Source: an uncultured Opitutia bacterium
Lineage (GTDB): Bacteria > Verrucomicrobiota > Verrucomicrobiia > Opitutales > Opitutaceae
Reading direction: 5' to 3'
Assembly: GCA_903862955.1 (NCBI GenBank)
Contig: CAIPAH010000008.1
Span: 62,001 to 126,000 of the forward strand
DNA: 64,000 bases
The stretch's first letter is position 1, and each line of letters opens with the position of its first letter. Positions 43,412 through 52,352 of the stretch are shown here, in pieces. Both the position numbers and the translations under genes were made by a program. Under the pieces are notes generated by a model that saw only the letters and a list, made by a program, of their open reading frames with translations, did no database searches and was not told the DNA's origin.

Positions 43412-45037
43412 ATGAGTTCCTTCGAACACGCCCTCATCCTCCTCCTGCTCGTCGCCGCGCTGAGCATCGTCACGCGCTGGCTGCCGTGGTGGCCGCCACT
43501 GATCACCTACCTCGCCGGCGGCGTCGGCGTCGCCCTCATCCCCTCGTTTCCGCACCTCGCCCTCGACCCGGGCTTCTTCTTCCTCTGCTTCCTCCCGCCG
43601 CTGCTGTTCTCCGACGGCTGGCTGATGCCGCTCCGGGAATTCCTCCGCGCCAAGCGCCCCATTCTGCTCCTCGCCATCGGGCTCGTCACGTTCACCACCC
43701 TCGCCGTCGGGTTCGTCGCCCACTGGCTCATTCCGGGCCTCCCGCTCGCCATGGCCTTCGCCCTCGGCGCCGTCGTGTCGCCCACCGACGCCGTCGCGAT
43801 CAACGCCATCACCGTCCGCCTCCGCGTGCCCGCGCGCCTGTCGACGATCCTCGACGGCGAGAGCCTGATGAACGACGCCACCGGCCTCGTGGCCTTCAAG
43901 TTCGCCCTCGCCGCCGTCGTCGTCGGTTCGTTTTCGATCACTACAGCACTCGCGCAATTCTCCCTGCTCTCTGTCGGGGGTTTCGCCGTCGGTCTCATCG
44001 TGGGCTATGGCATCGGACGCCTCCGTGACCTCCTCATGCATCTCCAGGTGAGTGACAGCCTCATCGAGATCACCCTGTCCCTGCTGACGCCCTACGCCGC
44101 CTACCTCGCCGCCGAGCACCTGGGCTTTTCCGGCATTCTCGCCGTCGTCGCGGCCGGACTCTACTCGGGTTGGCGCGACCCGGTCCACATGGACGCCGAA
44201 ACCCGCCAGAGCGCATTCGCGGTCTGGGAACTCCTCATCTTCTGGCTCAACGGCCTCGCGTTCGTTCTCCTCGGCCTGCAATTCCCGCACCTCGTCAGCG
44301 CCGTCAGCGACAATTACAGCACGTTCCAGCTCATCCTTTTTCCCTTTGTTGTCGCTGGTGCCGCCATCGCCGCCCGCCTCATCTGGGTCTATCCCGCGAC
44401 GTTCTTCCCGCGGTTCTTCAAAAAGATCCGCGCCAAGGAATCCAAGCCGTCCCGGGGCGCCGTCTTCATCGTCGGCTGGGCCGGCATGCGCGGCACCGTC
44501 ACCCTCGCCGGCGCACTCTCCATCCCGCTGCTGATGCCCGACGGCCGGCCGTTTCCGCACCGCGACATCGTCATCTACCTGGCCTTCGGCGTCATCGCCG
44601 TGACACTCCTCGTGCAGGGCACGACGCTCGAGTGGCTGATCCACCGCTTCGGGATCCGCGAGGATGAGAACCGCCCCAAGGAAGACCTGCTCGCCCGCAT
44701 CACCGCCGTCACGGCCGGCTTGAAGACGCTCAAGGCGATGGAGCATTCGGCCACGACACCCGAAATGACGGCGTCGCTCGACGCCGTCATCGAAGAATAC
44801 GAACGCCGCCTCGCGTCGCTGACCGCCCAGGGCGAGACGCGCACCCGCGCCCGCCGCCGTCGCAGCGCGAGTTTTCACTACCGCGCAGCCGCCCTACACG
44901 CCGAACGCCAGGCCATCGACGACCTCTGGCGCGCCGGCACGATCATCGATGAAGTTCACCGTCCGCTGCAGCAGCTCCTCGACCACGAGGAATCGCTGCT
45001 CCGCGGTTCCGCCCCCCCGCCCACGCCGGAAGGCTGA
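43412..45037 (+). CDS. CPA1-family Na+/H+ antiporter
   Basis: 541-residue inner-membrane cation/proton antiporter (NhaP/YjcE type). About 12 membrane segments fill residues 1-420; the transport core has VVSPTDAVAINAITVRLRV and TILDGESLMNDATGLVAFKF, with the Asp-containing ND motif and SPTD of this family. A soluble C-terminal tail (about 425-541) is helical, rich in Arg and Glu. It would export Na+ or K+ in exchange for protons. The gene starts 14 bases after a hairpin repeat. Confidence 0.93.
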   Translation: MSSFEHALILLLLVAALSIVTRWLPWWPPLITYLAGGVGVALIPSFPHLALDPGFFFLCFLPPLLFSDGWLMPLREFLRAKRPILLLAIGLVTFTTLAVGFVAHWLIPGLPLAMAFALGAVVSPTDAVAINAITVRLRVPARLSTILDGESLMNDATGLVAFKFALAAVVVGSFSITTALAQFSLLSVGGFAVGLIVGYGIGRLRDLLMHLQVSDSLIEITLSLLTPYAAYLAAEHLGFSGILAVVAAGLYSGWRDPVHMDAETRQSAFAVWELLIFWLNGLAFVLLGLQFPHLVSAVSDNYSTFQLILFPFVVAGAAIAARLIWVYPATFFPRFFKKIRAKESKPSRGAVFIVGWAGMRGTVTLAGALSIPLLMPDGRPFPHRDIVIYLAFGVIAVTLLVQGTTLEWLIHRFGIREDENRPKEDLLARITAVTAGLKTLKAMEHSATTPEMTASLDAVIEEYERRLASLTAQGETRTRARRRRSASFHYRAAALHAERQAIDDLWRAGTIIDEVHRPLQQLLDHEESLLRGSAPPPTPEG

Positions 45038-45136
45038 GTGCCTCCCACCCAGCCAAACGCGCCTTTGGCCCCCGCGGCCTCGCCGTTCACCGCTATCTGC
45101 TTGAGCGCAATCCATCCCTTCCCAGCATCCACCCCC

Positions 45137-46816
45137 ATGCCAAATCCCACCCGTCTCCTCGTTCTGTTGCTTGGCCTCATCGTTCCCGCCGCCTTGGTTC
45201 GCGCCGACACCAAGGTCGAATCCAAAATTGAAACCAAGGTCGACACGAAGTCGGACGCCAAGGCCGACAAGGATGATGCCAAAGCCGACGAGGAACCCGT
45301 CCTCTCCGTCACCGCCCACACCGTCATCGTCGGCGGCAAGACCATCAAGTATCACGCCACCGCCGGTTACCTCGTGCTGAAGGAGGAGGAGGGCAAGCCC
45401 CTCGTGCCCGGCGCCACGCCACCGCCCGCCGCGCCCGATGGCGACAAAGCGAAGGACGATGACAAGAAATCCAAGGATGGCCTGAAGGCCAAGGCGCGCG
45501 TCTTTTTCGTGGCCTACACGCTCGACGACGTCACCGATCCCACCACCCGCCCGCTGACGTTCTGCTTCAACGGCGGACCCGGCTCGGCGTCCATCTGGCT
45601 CCACATGGCCGCCATGGCCCCGCGCCGTGCCGCCCTCACCGAGGAAGGCGAAGCGCCGCCGCCGCCCTACAAGCTCGTCGACAACGAGTCCACCTGGCTC
45701 GACCGCACCGACCTCGTTTTCATCGACCCCGTTTCCACCGGCTACAGCCGCCCGATGCCGAAGGAGAGCGCCGCACAGTATCACGGCCTGAAGGAGGACA
45801 TCGCCAGCGTGGGCGATTTCATCCGCCTCTACACCTCGCGCAACGCCCGCTGGCTCTCACCCAAGATCGTCCTCGGCGAAAGCTACGGCACCACCCGCGC
45901 CGCCGGTCTCTCGGACTACCTGCAGACCCGTTACGGGCTCTATCTCAACGGCATCGTCCTCGTGTCGTCCGTGCTCAATTTCGGCGCGATCGAGTTCACG
46001 CCGCAGAACGAGAATCCCTACATCGGCTTCCTGCCCACCTACGCCACCACCGCGTGGTATCACAAGAAGCTCACCCCCGACCTCCTGGCCAAGCCCGTGG
46101 CCGAGGTCGCCGCCATGGCGCGCGCGTTTGCCGGCAGCGACTACACGCTCGCCCTGGCCCACGGTGACAATCTTCCCACGTCCGAAAAGGAACGCATCGC
46201 CGCGCAGCTCAGCCGGTTCACCAGCCTGCCCGCCGCCTACTACCTCAAGCGCAAGCTCCGCGTCCCGGATCGTCAGTTCTTCACCCAGCTGCTCCGCGAC
46301 GAGGACAAGATCCTCGGCCGCTTCGACGCCCGCTACACCGGCCCGCGCTACGAACCCGGCACGGACGGCGACGGCGAATATGACCCCAGCGACGAAGCCG
46401 TCACGGGCCCGCTCACGGCCGCGTTCAATGACTATGTGCGCCGCGAACTGAAGTTCGAGAGCGACATTCCCTACGAGACCGTCTGGGACGTGTTTCCGTG
46501 GAATTTTGGCGACGCCGGTGGCGGCTGGCCCAACACGGCCGAGGACCTGCGCAAGGCGATGACGCGGAATCCCTACCTCAAAGTCTGGGTGACCTGCAGC
46601 TACTACGACCTCGCCACGCCGTTTTTCGCCGCGGAAAACGTCGTCGCCGGCATGAACCTCGGCGCCAGCACCCGCGCGAACCTCCGGTTCACGTATTACG
46701 AGGCAGGCCACATGCTCTACGTCCACCAGCCGTCGCGGATCAAATTCAAGGCCGACTTCGAGGCATTCCTCCACGACGCCTTGAACCAGCAGCCCGTCCA
46801 CACGGCAGACCGCTAA
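45137..46816 (+). CDS. Secreted serine carboxypeptidase, peptidase family S10
   Basis: 559-residue exported carboxypeptidase-type protein. Signal peptide (1-22, LLVLLLGLIVPAALVRA), then a very unusual Lys/Asp/Glu-rich segment (about 23-55, with repeated KVESK/ETKVDTK/SDAKADKD units) before the S10 domain. Catalytic features: FNGGPGSASIWLHMAAMAPR, nucleophile LGESYGTTRAAGL, and the C-terminal EAGHMLYVHQPS with the His. It probably acts in the periplasm on peptides. The ATG at 45137 opens the signal peptide. A strong terminator follows. Confidence 0.9.
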   Translation: MPNPTRLLVLLLGLIVPAALVRADTKVESKIETKVDTKSDAKADKDDAKADEEPVLSVTAHTVIVGGKTIKYHATAGYLVLKEEEGKPLVPGATPPPAAPDGDKAKDDDKKSKDGLKAKARVFFVAYTLDDVTDPTTRPLTFCFNGGPGSASIWLHMAAMAPRRAALTEEGEAPPPPYKLVDNESTWLDRTDLVFIDPVSTGYSRPMPKESAAQYHGLKEDIASVGDFIRLYTSRNARWLSPKIVLGESYGTTRAAGLSDYLQTRYGLYLNGIVLVSSVLNFGAIEFTPQNENPYIGFLPTYATTAWYHKKLTPDLLAKPVAEVAAMARAFAGSDYTLALAHGDNLPTSEKERIAAQLSRFTSLPAAYYLKRKLRVPDRQFFTQLLRDEDKILGRFDARYTGPRYEPGTDGDGEYDPSDEAVTGPLTAAFNDYVRRELKFESDIPYETVWDVFPWNFGDAGGGWPNTAEDLRKAMTRNPYLKVWVTCSYYDLATPFFAAENVVAGMNLGASTRANLRFTYYEAGHMLYVHQPSRIKFKADFEAFLHDALNQQPVHTADR

Positions 46817-46845
46817 GTCCCCGAGCCGCAGCGGCCGCACCTTCA

Positions 46846-46879
46846 AACTCCGTGATGCCCGCATCACGGAGTTTTTTTT
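46846..46879 (+). terminator. Intrinsic terminator after the S10 peptidase
   Basis: AACTCCGTGATGC (46846-46858) pairs with GCATCACGGAGTT (46861-46873) over 13 bp with only CC between the arms, followed by a T run to 46879. It lies 29 bases beyond the stop. Confidence 0.93.
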
Positions 46880-46928
46880 GGGCCTCCTTCCTCCTTCCTT
46901 CGCGCGCGGTTTCCGTTCTACTGAACCC

Positions 46929-48137
46929 ATGACGCGTGCCCCGCTCGTCGTTGCCCTGCTCGGCGCTGCATTGGCCCTCAACGGCCGCGCCGTGCCCGGC
47001 GCACGGCTGCCCGGGCAATATCTCGCCCCGCCGGGCAACGTGATCCTTTTCCCGTTTGCCGACCTCGCCGGCGACACCACGCGGCAAGTCGTGGTGGATC
47101 GCGACCCCCGCCAATATCTCGGGCACCCCAGCACCGTCCTGCTCGAGGACGGGAAGACGATGCTCTGCGTCTATCCCGAGGGACACGGCAAGGGCGCATT
47201 GCGGCTCAAACGGAGCACGGACGGCGGCCTCACGTGGTCTGCCCCGCTGCCTGTGCCGGCCAATTGGTCCACGTCGCTCGAGACCCCCTCCATTCACCGC
47301 GTGGTCGACGCCGCCGGACGGAAACGCCTGATCGTCTGGTCCGGGCTCTATCCTGCGCGCCTCTCGGTGTCCGAGGACGAGGGCGTCACTTGGACGCCAC
47401 TCACACCGGTGGGAAACTGGGGCGGCGTGGTGGTCATGGGCAGCCTCGCCGCGGTGCGAGGCGCTCCGGGACACTACCTTGCCTGGTTTCACGACGAAGG
47501 CCGGTTCCTGGTTGCGCCCCCGCAGCCAGCCACTCCTCCCCACTACCAGATTTACCAGGTCGAATCGGCCGACGGCGGCCTGACGTGGGGAACGCCCCAC
47601 GCGATCGCGTCCTCCGCCACGCTCCAACTGTGCGAGCCGGGTTTTGTGCGTTCGCCCGATGGTCGGCAATGCGCCCTGCTGCTCCGGGAAAACTCACGCG
47701 AGAATCTTTCCCAAGTGATTTTCTCCAACGACGAAGGGCGCACCTGGACCGCTCCGCGCCCCTTGGGCCTCGGACTGCTGGGCGACCGCCACGTCGCGGC
47801 CTACGCACCCGACGGACGGTTGGTGGTGGTGTTTCGCGATTCAAACCGGGCGTCGCCGACCAACGGTGACTGGCTGGCGTGGGTGGGCACCTACGACGAT
47901 ATTGCCCAAGGCCGACCCGGCCAATTCCGCGCTCGGCTGGCGCGCAACACCTGGGGCTGGGATTGCGGCTATTCCGGCCTGCACTGCCTGCCAGACGGCA
48001 CTTTCGTCGCGACGTCCTACGGCCACTGGACCGACGCCGCCGAGCCCTACATTCTTTCCGTCCGCTTCAAATTGTCCGAGGTGGAAACCCATCTGGACAG
48101 CCCGGAACACCCTGCTCCCTCGGCACAAATGCGGTAA
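46929..48137 (+). CDS. Secreted sialidase-like (BNR/Asp-box) protein
   Basis: 402-residue exported beta-propeller protein. Signal peptide about 1-21. Four Asp-box repeats of the SxDxGxTW type are visible: RSTDGGLTWSAP, VSEDEGVTWTP, ESADGGLTWGTP and FSNDEGRTWTAP. These define the sialidase/exo-alpha-sialidase superfamily fold; whether it cleaves sialic acid or another glycan cannot be told, since the arginine triad is not obvious by eye. The gene is flanked by a terminator upstream and a small membrane peptide gene downstream. Confidence 0.88.
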   Translation: MTRAPLVVALLGAALALNGRAVPGARLPGQYLAPPGNVILFPFADLAGDTTRQVVVDRDPRQYLGHPSTVLLEDGKTMLCVYPEGHGKGALRLKRSTDGGLTWSAPLPVPANWSTSLETPSIHRVVDAAGRKRLIVWSGLYPARLSVSEDEGVTWTPLTPVGNWGGVVVMGSLAAVRGAPGHYLAWFHDEGRFLVAPPQPATPPHYQIYQVESADGGLTWGTPHAIASSATLQLCEPGFVRSPDGRQCALLLRENSRENLSQVIFSNDEGRTWTAPRPLGLGLLGDRHVAAYAPDGRLVVVFRDSNRASPTNGDWLAWVGTYDDIAQGRPGQFRARLARNTWGWDCGYSGLHCLPDGTFVATSYGHWTDAAEPYILSVRFKLSEVETHLDSPEHPAPSAQMR

Positions 48138-48207
48138 GCCGGAGGCAGAATCGTCGGCGCCGACCGACGGGGGTGAACCGAATGGGTAATGCGTGGTCTG
48201 TCTTGGG

Positions 48208-48366
48208 ATGAACCCACTCCTCCTGATAATCATCCTGCTGCTCCTCTTTGGAGGTGGCGGCTTCTACATCGGCGGTCCCGTCTACGGTGGCAGCGGCCTC
48301 GGACTCGTCCTGCTCATCTGTGTCATCGTCTATCTGTTCGGCGGCTTCCGCGGCCCGAAGCCCTGA
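48208..48366 (+). CDS. 52-residue DUF3309-like membrane peptide
   Basis: Short frame ATG 48208 to TGA 48366. The protein starts with a hydrophobic helix (MNPLLLIIILLLLFGGGGFY), a Gly-rich turn (IGGPVYGGSGLG) and a second helix (LVLLICVIVYLFGG). The GGSGLGLVLLI pattern and length match the DUF3309 family of small membrane proteins with unknown role. It is separated from the sialidase-like gene by 70 bases. Confidence 0.8.
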   Translation: MNPLLLIIILLLLFGGGGFYIGGPVYGGSGLGLVLLICVIVYLFGGFRGPKP

Positions 48367-48437
48367 GTTGCCTTCTCTTCGGCAGCGGCCGCACGGAGCT
48401 GCGGCCCGGCCGTTCGACTTTCACCATCGGTTGAGCT

Positions 48438-48779
48438 TCACGACGAGTGCGGCTTGCTCCAAAGCGGCTTGCCCGACACTGGCGGTTGCGGGTGCGGCCC
48501 AGTTTTTGTCGGCACTTGGGGCGCGCGCGCGTCGCGCTTCTGCAACGCAGCCTTGATCGCCTCGTCGTCGGACACTGCGGGTGTAATCTGATACTCCACC
48601 TCGCTTTCCGACGCCATTTCCCCTCTCAAACGCGTCGTCTCCGACGACGCCGGCTGGGTTAGTTCGCGCTCCGCTTCGAGCCAGATCTCCTCGTCCCGCC
48701 CGGACGGCTCGCCCCGGGACAGCCAGATTTCCCGGGCATGCCGGGCGATTTCCTCGTGCGTGGGTGTGTTTGTAATCAT
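48438..48779 (-). CDS. DUF2934-domain protein
   Basis: 113-residue soluble protein whose N-terminus (THEEIARHAREIWLSRGEPS, then GRDEEIWLEAERELTQ) is the compact DUF2934 motif, found in many soil bacteria with unknown function. The remainder is low-complexity and polar. The ATG at 48779 begins just before the motif; the frame continues open upstream antisense to the PhyH gene, which is not real. It converges with the DUF3309-like gene. Confidence 0.8.
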   Translation of the reverse strand: MITNTPTHEEIARHAREIWLSRGEPSGRDEEIWLEAERELTQPASSETTRLRGEMASESEVEYQITPAVSDDEAIKAALQKRDARAPQVPTKTGPHPQPPVSGKPLWSKPHSS

Positions 48780-48983
48780 AGAATAATAGATGGATTTCTG
48801 GTGCGGCCAGCGACGTGACAGCCGGGAAGTTACGGACCCAGCACGGTGACAACAGTTCCGGGGCCGGATCCACCGCAGGCGCTCCCGCCCCACTTCCGGC
48901 CTTGCGCGGCGGTGGTCACTTGTTAAGCCCGTTCCGCCCTCGCTCCTCCCCTCCGTTGGCCGCCCAACCCGCTGCCTTGCCCC

Positions 48984-49844
48984 ATGCTGACCACGCAACT
49001 CACTCCCGCCCAAGTCGCGTTCTACCACGAGAACGGCTACCTGCACATTCCGCGCGTCTTTTCGCATGCGGAAACCGATGAGCTCGCCTCCGAGTTGGAC
49101 TGGATGATGGACAAGTGGGCCTGGCCCGACGCCAGCTGGACCGGACCGTGGCGCAAGGTCTACATGAACGCCGACACCGAGAAGAAATCGAAGTTGGTCG
49201 GCATGCACGATCTCCCGTTCTACTCGTCCGCGTGGTCGCGCTGCGTGACCAATCCCAACCTGGTTCGCTGCATGGTCGACATCCTCGGCCGCGACGTGGA
49301 GCTCCACCACACCACGATGCACGTCAAGCCGCCGGAAACCGGGCATCCGTTCCCGATGCACCAGGACAACGCGTTCTACGAGCACACCGACGGGCGCTAC
49401 GTGGACGTGCTCATGCATCTCGACAACACCCGCCACGAGAACGGCGAGATCCGCTTTCTGCCGGGCTCCCACAAGGCCGGCTACCTGCCGCACATCACCA
49501 AGACGCCCGAGGGTCCGTGCACGCCGCACCTCCCGACCGACAAATATTCCCTCGACGACACCGTGCCCGTCCCAGCGTCGCGCGGCGACGTGGTGATCTT
49601 CAACATTTTCACGATCCATGGCTCCCACCTGAACCAGACGAGCGAGGCCCGGCGGCTGGTGCGCCTCGGCTACCGGCACGTCGAGAACCTCCAACTCGCC
49701 GGCCAGAGCAAGGGTCGCCCGGGATTGATGGTCGCCGGTCGTCGTCCCCGCCGGCCCGGCCAGGAGCTGTTCACCACCGAGATCAGCGTGGTGAATCCCG
49801 TCGCGCCGCTGAAAAAGGACCTCGAACCCGCGCTGCCCCGTTGA
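48984..49844 (+). CDS. Phytanoyl-CoA dioxygenase (PhyH) family protein, copy 1
   Basis: 286-residue Fe(II)/2-oxoglutarate-dependent oxygenase-like protein. The iron-binding facial triad is visible as HQDN (in FPMHQDNAFYEHTDG) and a distal His in FTIHGSHLNQTSEARRLVRL, whose following Arg would bind 2-oxoglutarate. The N-terminal VAFYHENGYLHIPRVF is the standard family opening. The real substrate could be a lipid, amino acid or small hydroxylatable metabolite. A second family member follows 33 bases downstream. Confidence 0.88.
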   Translation: MLTTQLTPAQVAFYHENGYLHIPRVFSHAETDELASELDWMMDKWAWPDASWTGPWRKVYMNADTEKKSKLVGMHDLPFYSSAWSRCVTNPNLVRCMVDILGRDVELHHTTMHVKPPETGHPFPMHQDNAFYEHTDGRYVDVLMHLDNTRHENGEIRFLPGSHKAGYLPHITKTPEGPCTPHLPTDKYSLDDTVPVPASRGDVVIFNIFTIHGSHLNQTSEARRLVRLGYRHVENLQLAGQSKGRPGLMVAGRRPRRPGQELFTTEISVVNPVAPLKKDLEPALPR

Positions 49845-49877
49845 TCGTCTCCCTGCTTCTTCCCAAAAACCCACCCC

Positions 49878-50723
49878 ATGAAAGTTCTGACCGACGCCCA
49901 AGTGAAAGATTTCAACCGCGATGGATTCATCATCGTGCGCCGCAATTTCAACACCGAGGAAATCTCGCTGCTCGCCCGCGCCAGCCACGAGGACAAGGCC
50001 CTGGACCAGGCCGCCACCTCACGTGACGATGGCAAGGGCAAGCCCGTGCGCCTGACGGCTTGGAATCACCCCGGCACCGGCATCTACGGCATGTTCGCCC
50101 GCTGCCGCCGGGTTGTTGATGCCGTCGAGCAGCTGCTCGAGGACGAGGTCTATCACTACCATTCCAAGATGATCCTCAAGGACGCCCGCACCGGCGGCGC
50201 GTGGGCCTGGCACCAGGATTACGGCTATTGGTATCAGAACGGCTGTCTCTATCCCGATTTCATCAGCGTGAGCACTGCCGTGGACCGCGCCACCCGGCAA
50301 AATGGTTGCATGCAGGTTCTCGTCGGTTCCCACAAGCTGGGGCGGGTCAATCACATCCTCTCGGGCGAACAGGCGGGCGCCGACATGGAGCGCGTCAACG
50401 AGGCCAAGAAGCGCCTCGCACTCGTCCACTGCGAGATGGAGCCGGGCGACTCACTCTATTTCCACGGAAACCTGCTGCACTGTTCCGCGGCGAACGAGTC
50501 CGATCATCCGCGCTGGTCGCTGATCAGCTGCTACAACGCCAGGCACAACGACCCGTTCAAGGACTCGCATCACCCGCGCTACACCCCGCTGCAAAAGGTG
50601 GACGATGCCGAAGTGCTGCGCGTCGCCCGCGAACGCTTCACGGGCAATCGCGATGGCGGAGTGCATTTCGACGACTTCAACCTGGAAAAAGACACCAGTT
50701 CCAAGAGCCTGACGCAGCAGTAG
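49878..50723 (+). CDS. Phytanoyl-CoA dioxygenase (PhyH) family protein, copy 2
   Basis: 281-residue Fe(II)/2-oxoglutarate oxygenase. The triad begins in WAWHQDYGYWYQNGCLYPDF and ends in YFHGNLLHCSAANESDHPRW, with the Arg for 2-oxoglutarate. The WHQDYGYW motif is reminiscent of ectoine-hydroxylase-like PhyH proteins, but no ectoine genes are here. It differs markedly from copy 1, so the pair is not a recent duplication. They are likely cotranscribed and may act in one pathway. Confidence 0.88.
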   Translation: MKVLTDAQVKDFNRDGFIIVRRNFNTEEISLLARASHEDKALDQAATSRDDGKGKPVRLTAWNHPGTGIYGMFARCRRVVDAVEQLLEDEVYHYHSKMILKDARTGGAWAWHQDYGYWYQNGCLYPDFISVSTAVDRATRQNGCMQVLVGSHKLGRVNHILSGEQAGADMERVNEAKKRLALVHCEMEPGDSLYFHGNLLHCSAANESDHPRWSLISCYNARHNDPFKDSHHPRYTPLQKVDDAEVLRVARERFTGNRDGGVHFDDFNLEKDTSSKSLTQQ

Positions 50724-50761
50724 AGACAGCGCTTTGGGCGCCGAATCGCGTCCGGCCAGGC

Positions 50762-51349
50762 TCATCTTTTCTTGGCCCGCTGAAGTTGGGCGATCTGCAT
50801 CTGCGCGTCGTCCAGCCTCGCCTGCAGGTCCTTGATCGAGGCGTTGGCGTCATCGAGCTTGGCCTGGATCTGAGCGGTGGTGGAATGGGCTGCCTCAAGC
50901 TGTCTTTGCACTTGGGCCGACTCCGCCGTGGCCTGGTCCGCCTGGGTCCGGAGCTGGTCGGAAAGAACCTTGGCATCATCCAGCTGCTTCTGGAGCTGCG
51001 CCACCTCGGCCTTGGCCGCGGTCAATTGCGCCTCGGTGTTGGTAGCGCCGGCCTTGGCCTCATTCAACTGCAGCTGGAGCGCCCCAGACGCGGTTTTGGC
51101 GTCGCCGAGCTGCTTTTGCAGCTGGGCCACGTTGACTTTGCTGGACTCCAACTGGGATTGGAGCGCGGAGGTGTCGGACTTGGCCTGCGCCGCTTGGGCT
51201 CCACTCTCGGTGATCTGGGCATTCAAGTCCCGCACCTTGATGCCGTGGAAAATGAGACCGGCGACGACGATGATGCAGAGAGCCGCGATCACGATGGCCG
51301 CAGCTGACGTTTTCCTAACGGGGTCGGGTAACGAAGTGGTATCGCTCAT
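50762..51349 (-). CDS. Single-pass membrane protein with long coiled coil
   Basis: 195 residues. An N-terminal membrane helix (AAIVIAALCIIVVAGLIFHG, about 17-36) is followed by about 150 residues of near-continuous heptads with repeating VAQLQKQL and AQLQKQLDDAK units. This would be a rod projecting from the membrane. One of the few genes here with a clear ribosome-binding site (AGGAG, 5-6 bases before the ATG at 51349). Function unknown; it could be a spacer or scaffold protein. Confidence 0.78.
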   Translation of the reverse strand: MSDTTSLPDPVRKTSAAAIVIAALCIIVVAGLIFHGIKVRDLNAQITESGAQAAQAKSDTSALQSQLESSKVNVAQLQKQLGDAKTASGALQLQLNEAKAGATNTEAQLTAAKAEVAQLQKQLDDAKVLSDQLRTQADQATAESAQVQRQLEAAHSTTAQIQAKLDDANASIKDLQARLDDAQMQIAQLQRAKKR

Positions 51350-51704
51350 GGAAACTCCTGTTTTTCCCGCCATCGCCGCCTCGCCGGGTTCAAGCGATCC
51401 ACGATCAAGGCGGCAAATGGGGGATTATGTCCCTTGGACAAGGCGAATGGCGAGTAGTGCCGTGGCCCGGCCGGCTGAGGCGGTCGCAGCGCGAGTTCGC
51501 GTGCATAGGTCGGGCCAATCCCCAACGCAAGTATTGCACAGCTATTTCCCCCTGCCGCATGGAGTTGGCCCAAACTTTCGGTTTGCCGGCAGCCTCCGGC
51601 CTTGCGTTACTCCGGTCAGCGCCGGGACCCTTCCCCGGCTTTTCGTCCACGCTCGACCCACTACGCGTCCGTCACTTCTGGCCTGCCCCGCGCAGGCGTC
51701 CCTC
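51350..51704. other. Gene-free stretch between coiled-coil and hydroxylase genes
   Basis: About 355 bases with divergent flanks, so promoters for both neighbours are expected. I see no hairpin, repeat or short coding frame that stands out. A plus-strand open frame across it is a continuation of shadow coding. Confidence 0.5.
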
Positions 51705-52343
51705 ATGAACAGTCAAAATCCCGCCAAAGATATCGCCGCTCCCGGGCACGAAAGTGCACCGGACCTCGGGCCCATGCACCTGAGCCGCGCGAGCTTTTTT
51801 GCCGATTTTTACGTCTACCCCGCGCTCGCCGCGATCTTCCTGGCCTTCGCCATCTTTCGGACCCCGAACCGCTGGTTCGCCATGGCCGTCGCCTTCGTCG
51901 TCGGCATGGCCGTCTGGACTTTCGTCGAATACATCATGCATCGCTACGTGCTGCACCATCTGACGTGGATCAAGGACCAGCATGCCAAGCACCACGACGA
52001 CGCGAAGGCCCTCATCGGCACCCCCACTTGGCTGAGCCTCGTCGTCATCCTGATCCTGGTGCTCGGCCCCGTCTCGATGTATCTGGATCTCGGCCTCGCC
52101 TGCAGCTTCACCGCCGGGCTCATGATCGGCTATCTGGGCTACACCCTCGCCCACTACGCCATCCACCATTGGACCGCGCACAACGGCAGTTATCTTTTCA
52201 GCCTGAAACGACGCCATGCCCTGCATCACCACTACAACGATCTGGGCAATTTCGGGGTTTCCAACGGCTTCTGGGATTACGTTTTCGGGACGAACATCAC
52301 CGTCCGGCCCGACTCCGACTCGACGCCGCTCCAGGCCCACTGA
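51705..52343 (+). CDS. Fatty acid hydroxylase/sterol desaturase family protein
   Basis: 212-residue di-iron membrane enzyme. Histidine boxes: HRYVLHH, HAKHHDD, HYAIHHW and HALHHHYND, matching the FA_hydroxylase pattern. About four hydrophobic segments (YPALAAIFLAFAIF, FAMAVAFVVGMAVWTFVEYI, LVVILILVLGPVSMYLD, FTAGLMIGYLGYTLAHYA). It could hydroxylate a lipid acyl chain or a carotenoid-like molecule. Closeness to PhyH genes hints at oxygenase-rich lipid metabolism. The ATG at 51705 sits before a polar N-terminal tail. Confidence 0.9.
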   Translation: MNSQNPAKDIAAPGHESAPDLGPMHLSRASFFADFYVYPALAAIFLAFAIFRTPNRWFAMAVAFVVGMAVWTFVEYIMHRYVLHHLTWIKDQHAKHHDDAKALIGTPTWLSLVVILILVLGPVSMYLDLGLACSFTAGLMIGYLGYTLAHYAIHHWTAHNGSYLFSLKRRHALHHHYNDLGNFGVSNGFWDYVFGTNITVRPDSDSTPLQAH

Positions 52344-52352
52344 GGCAACCCG

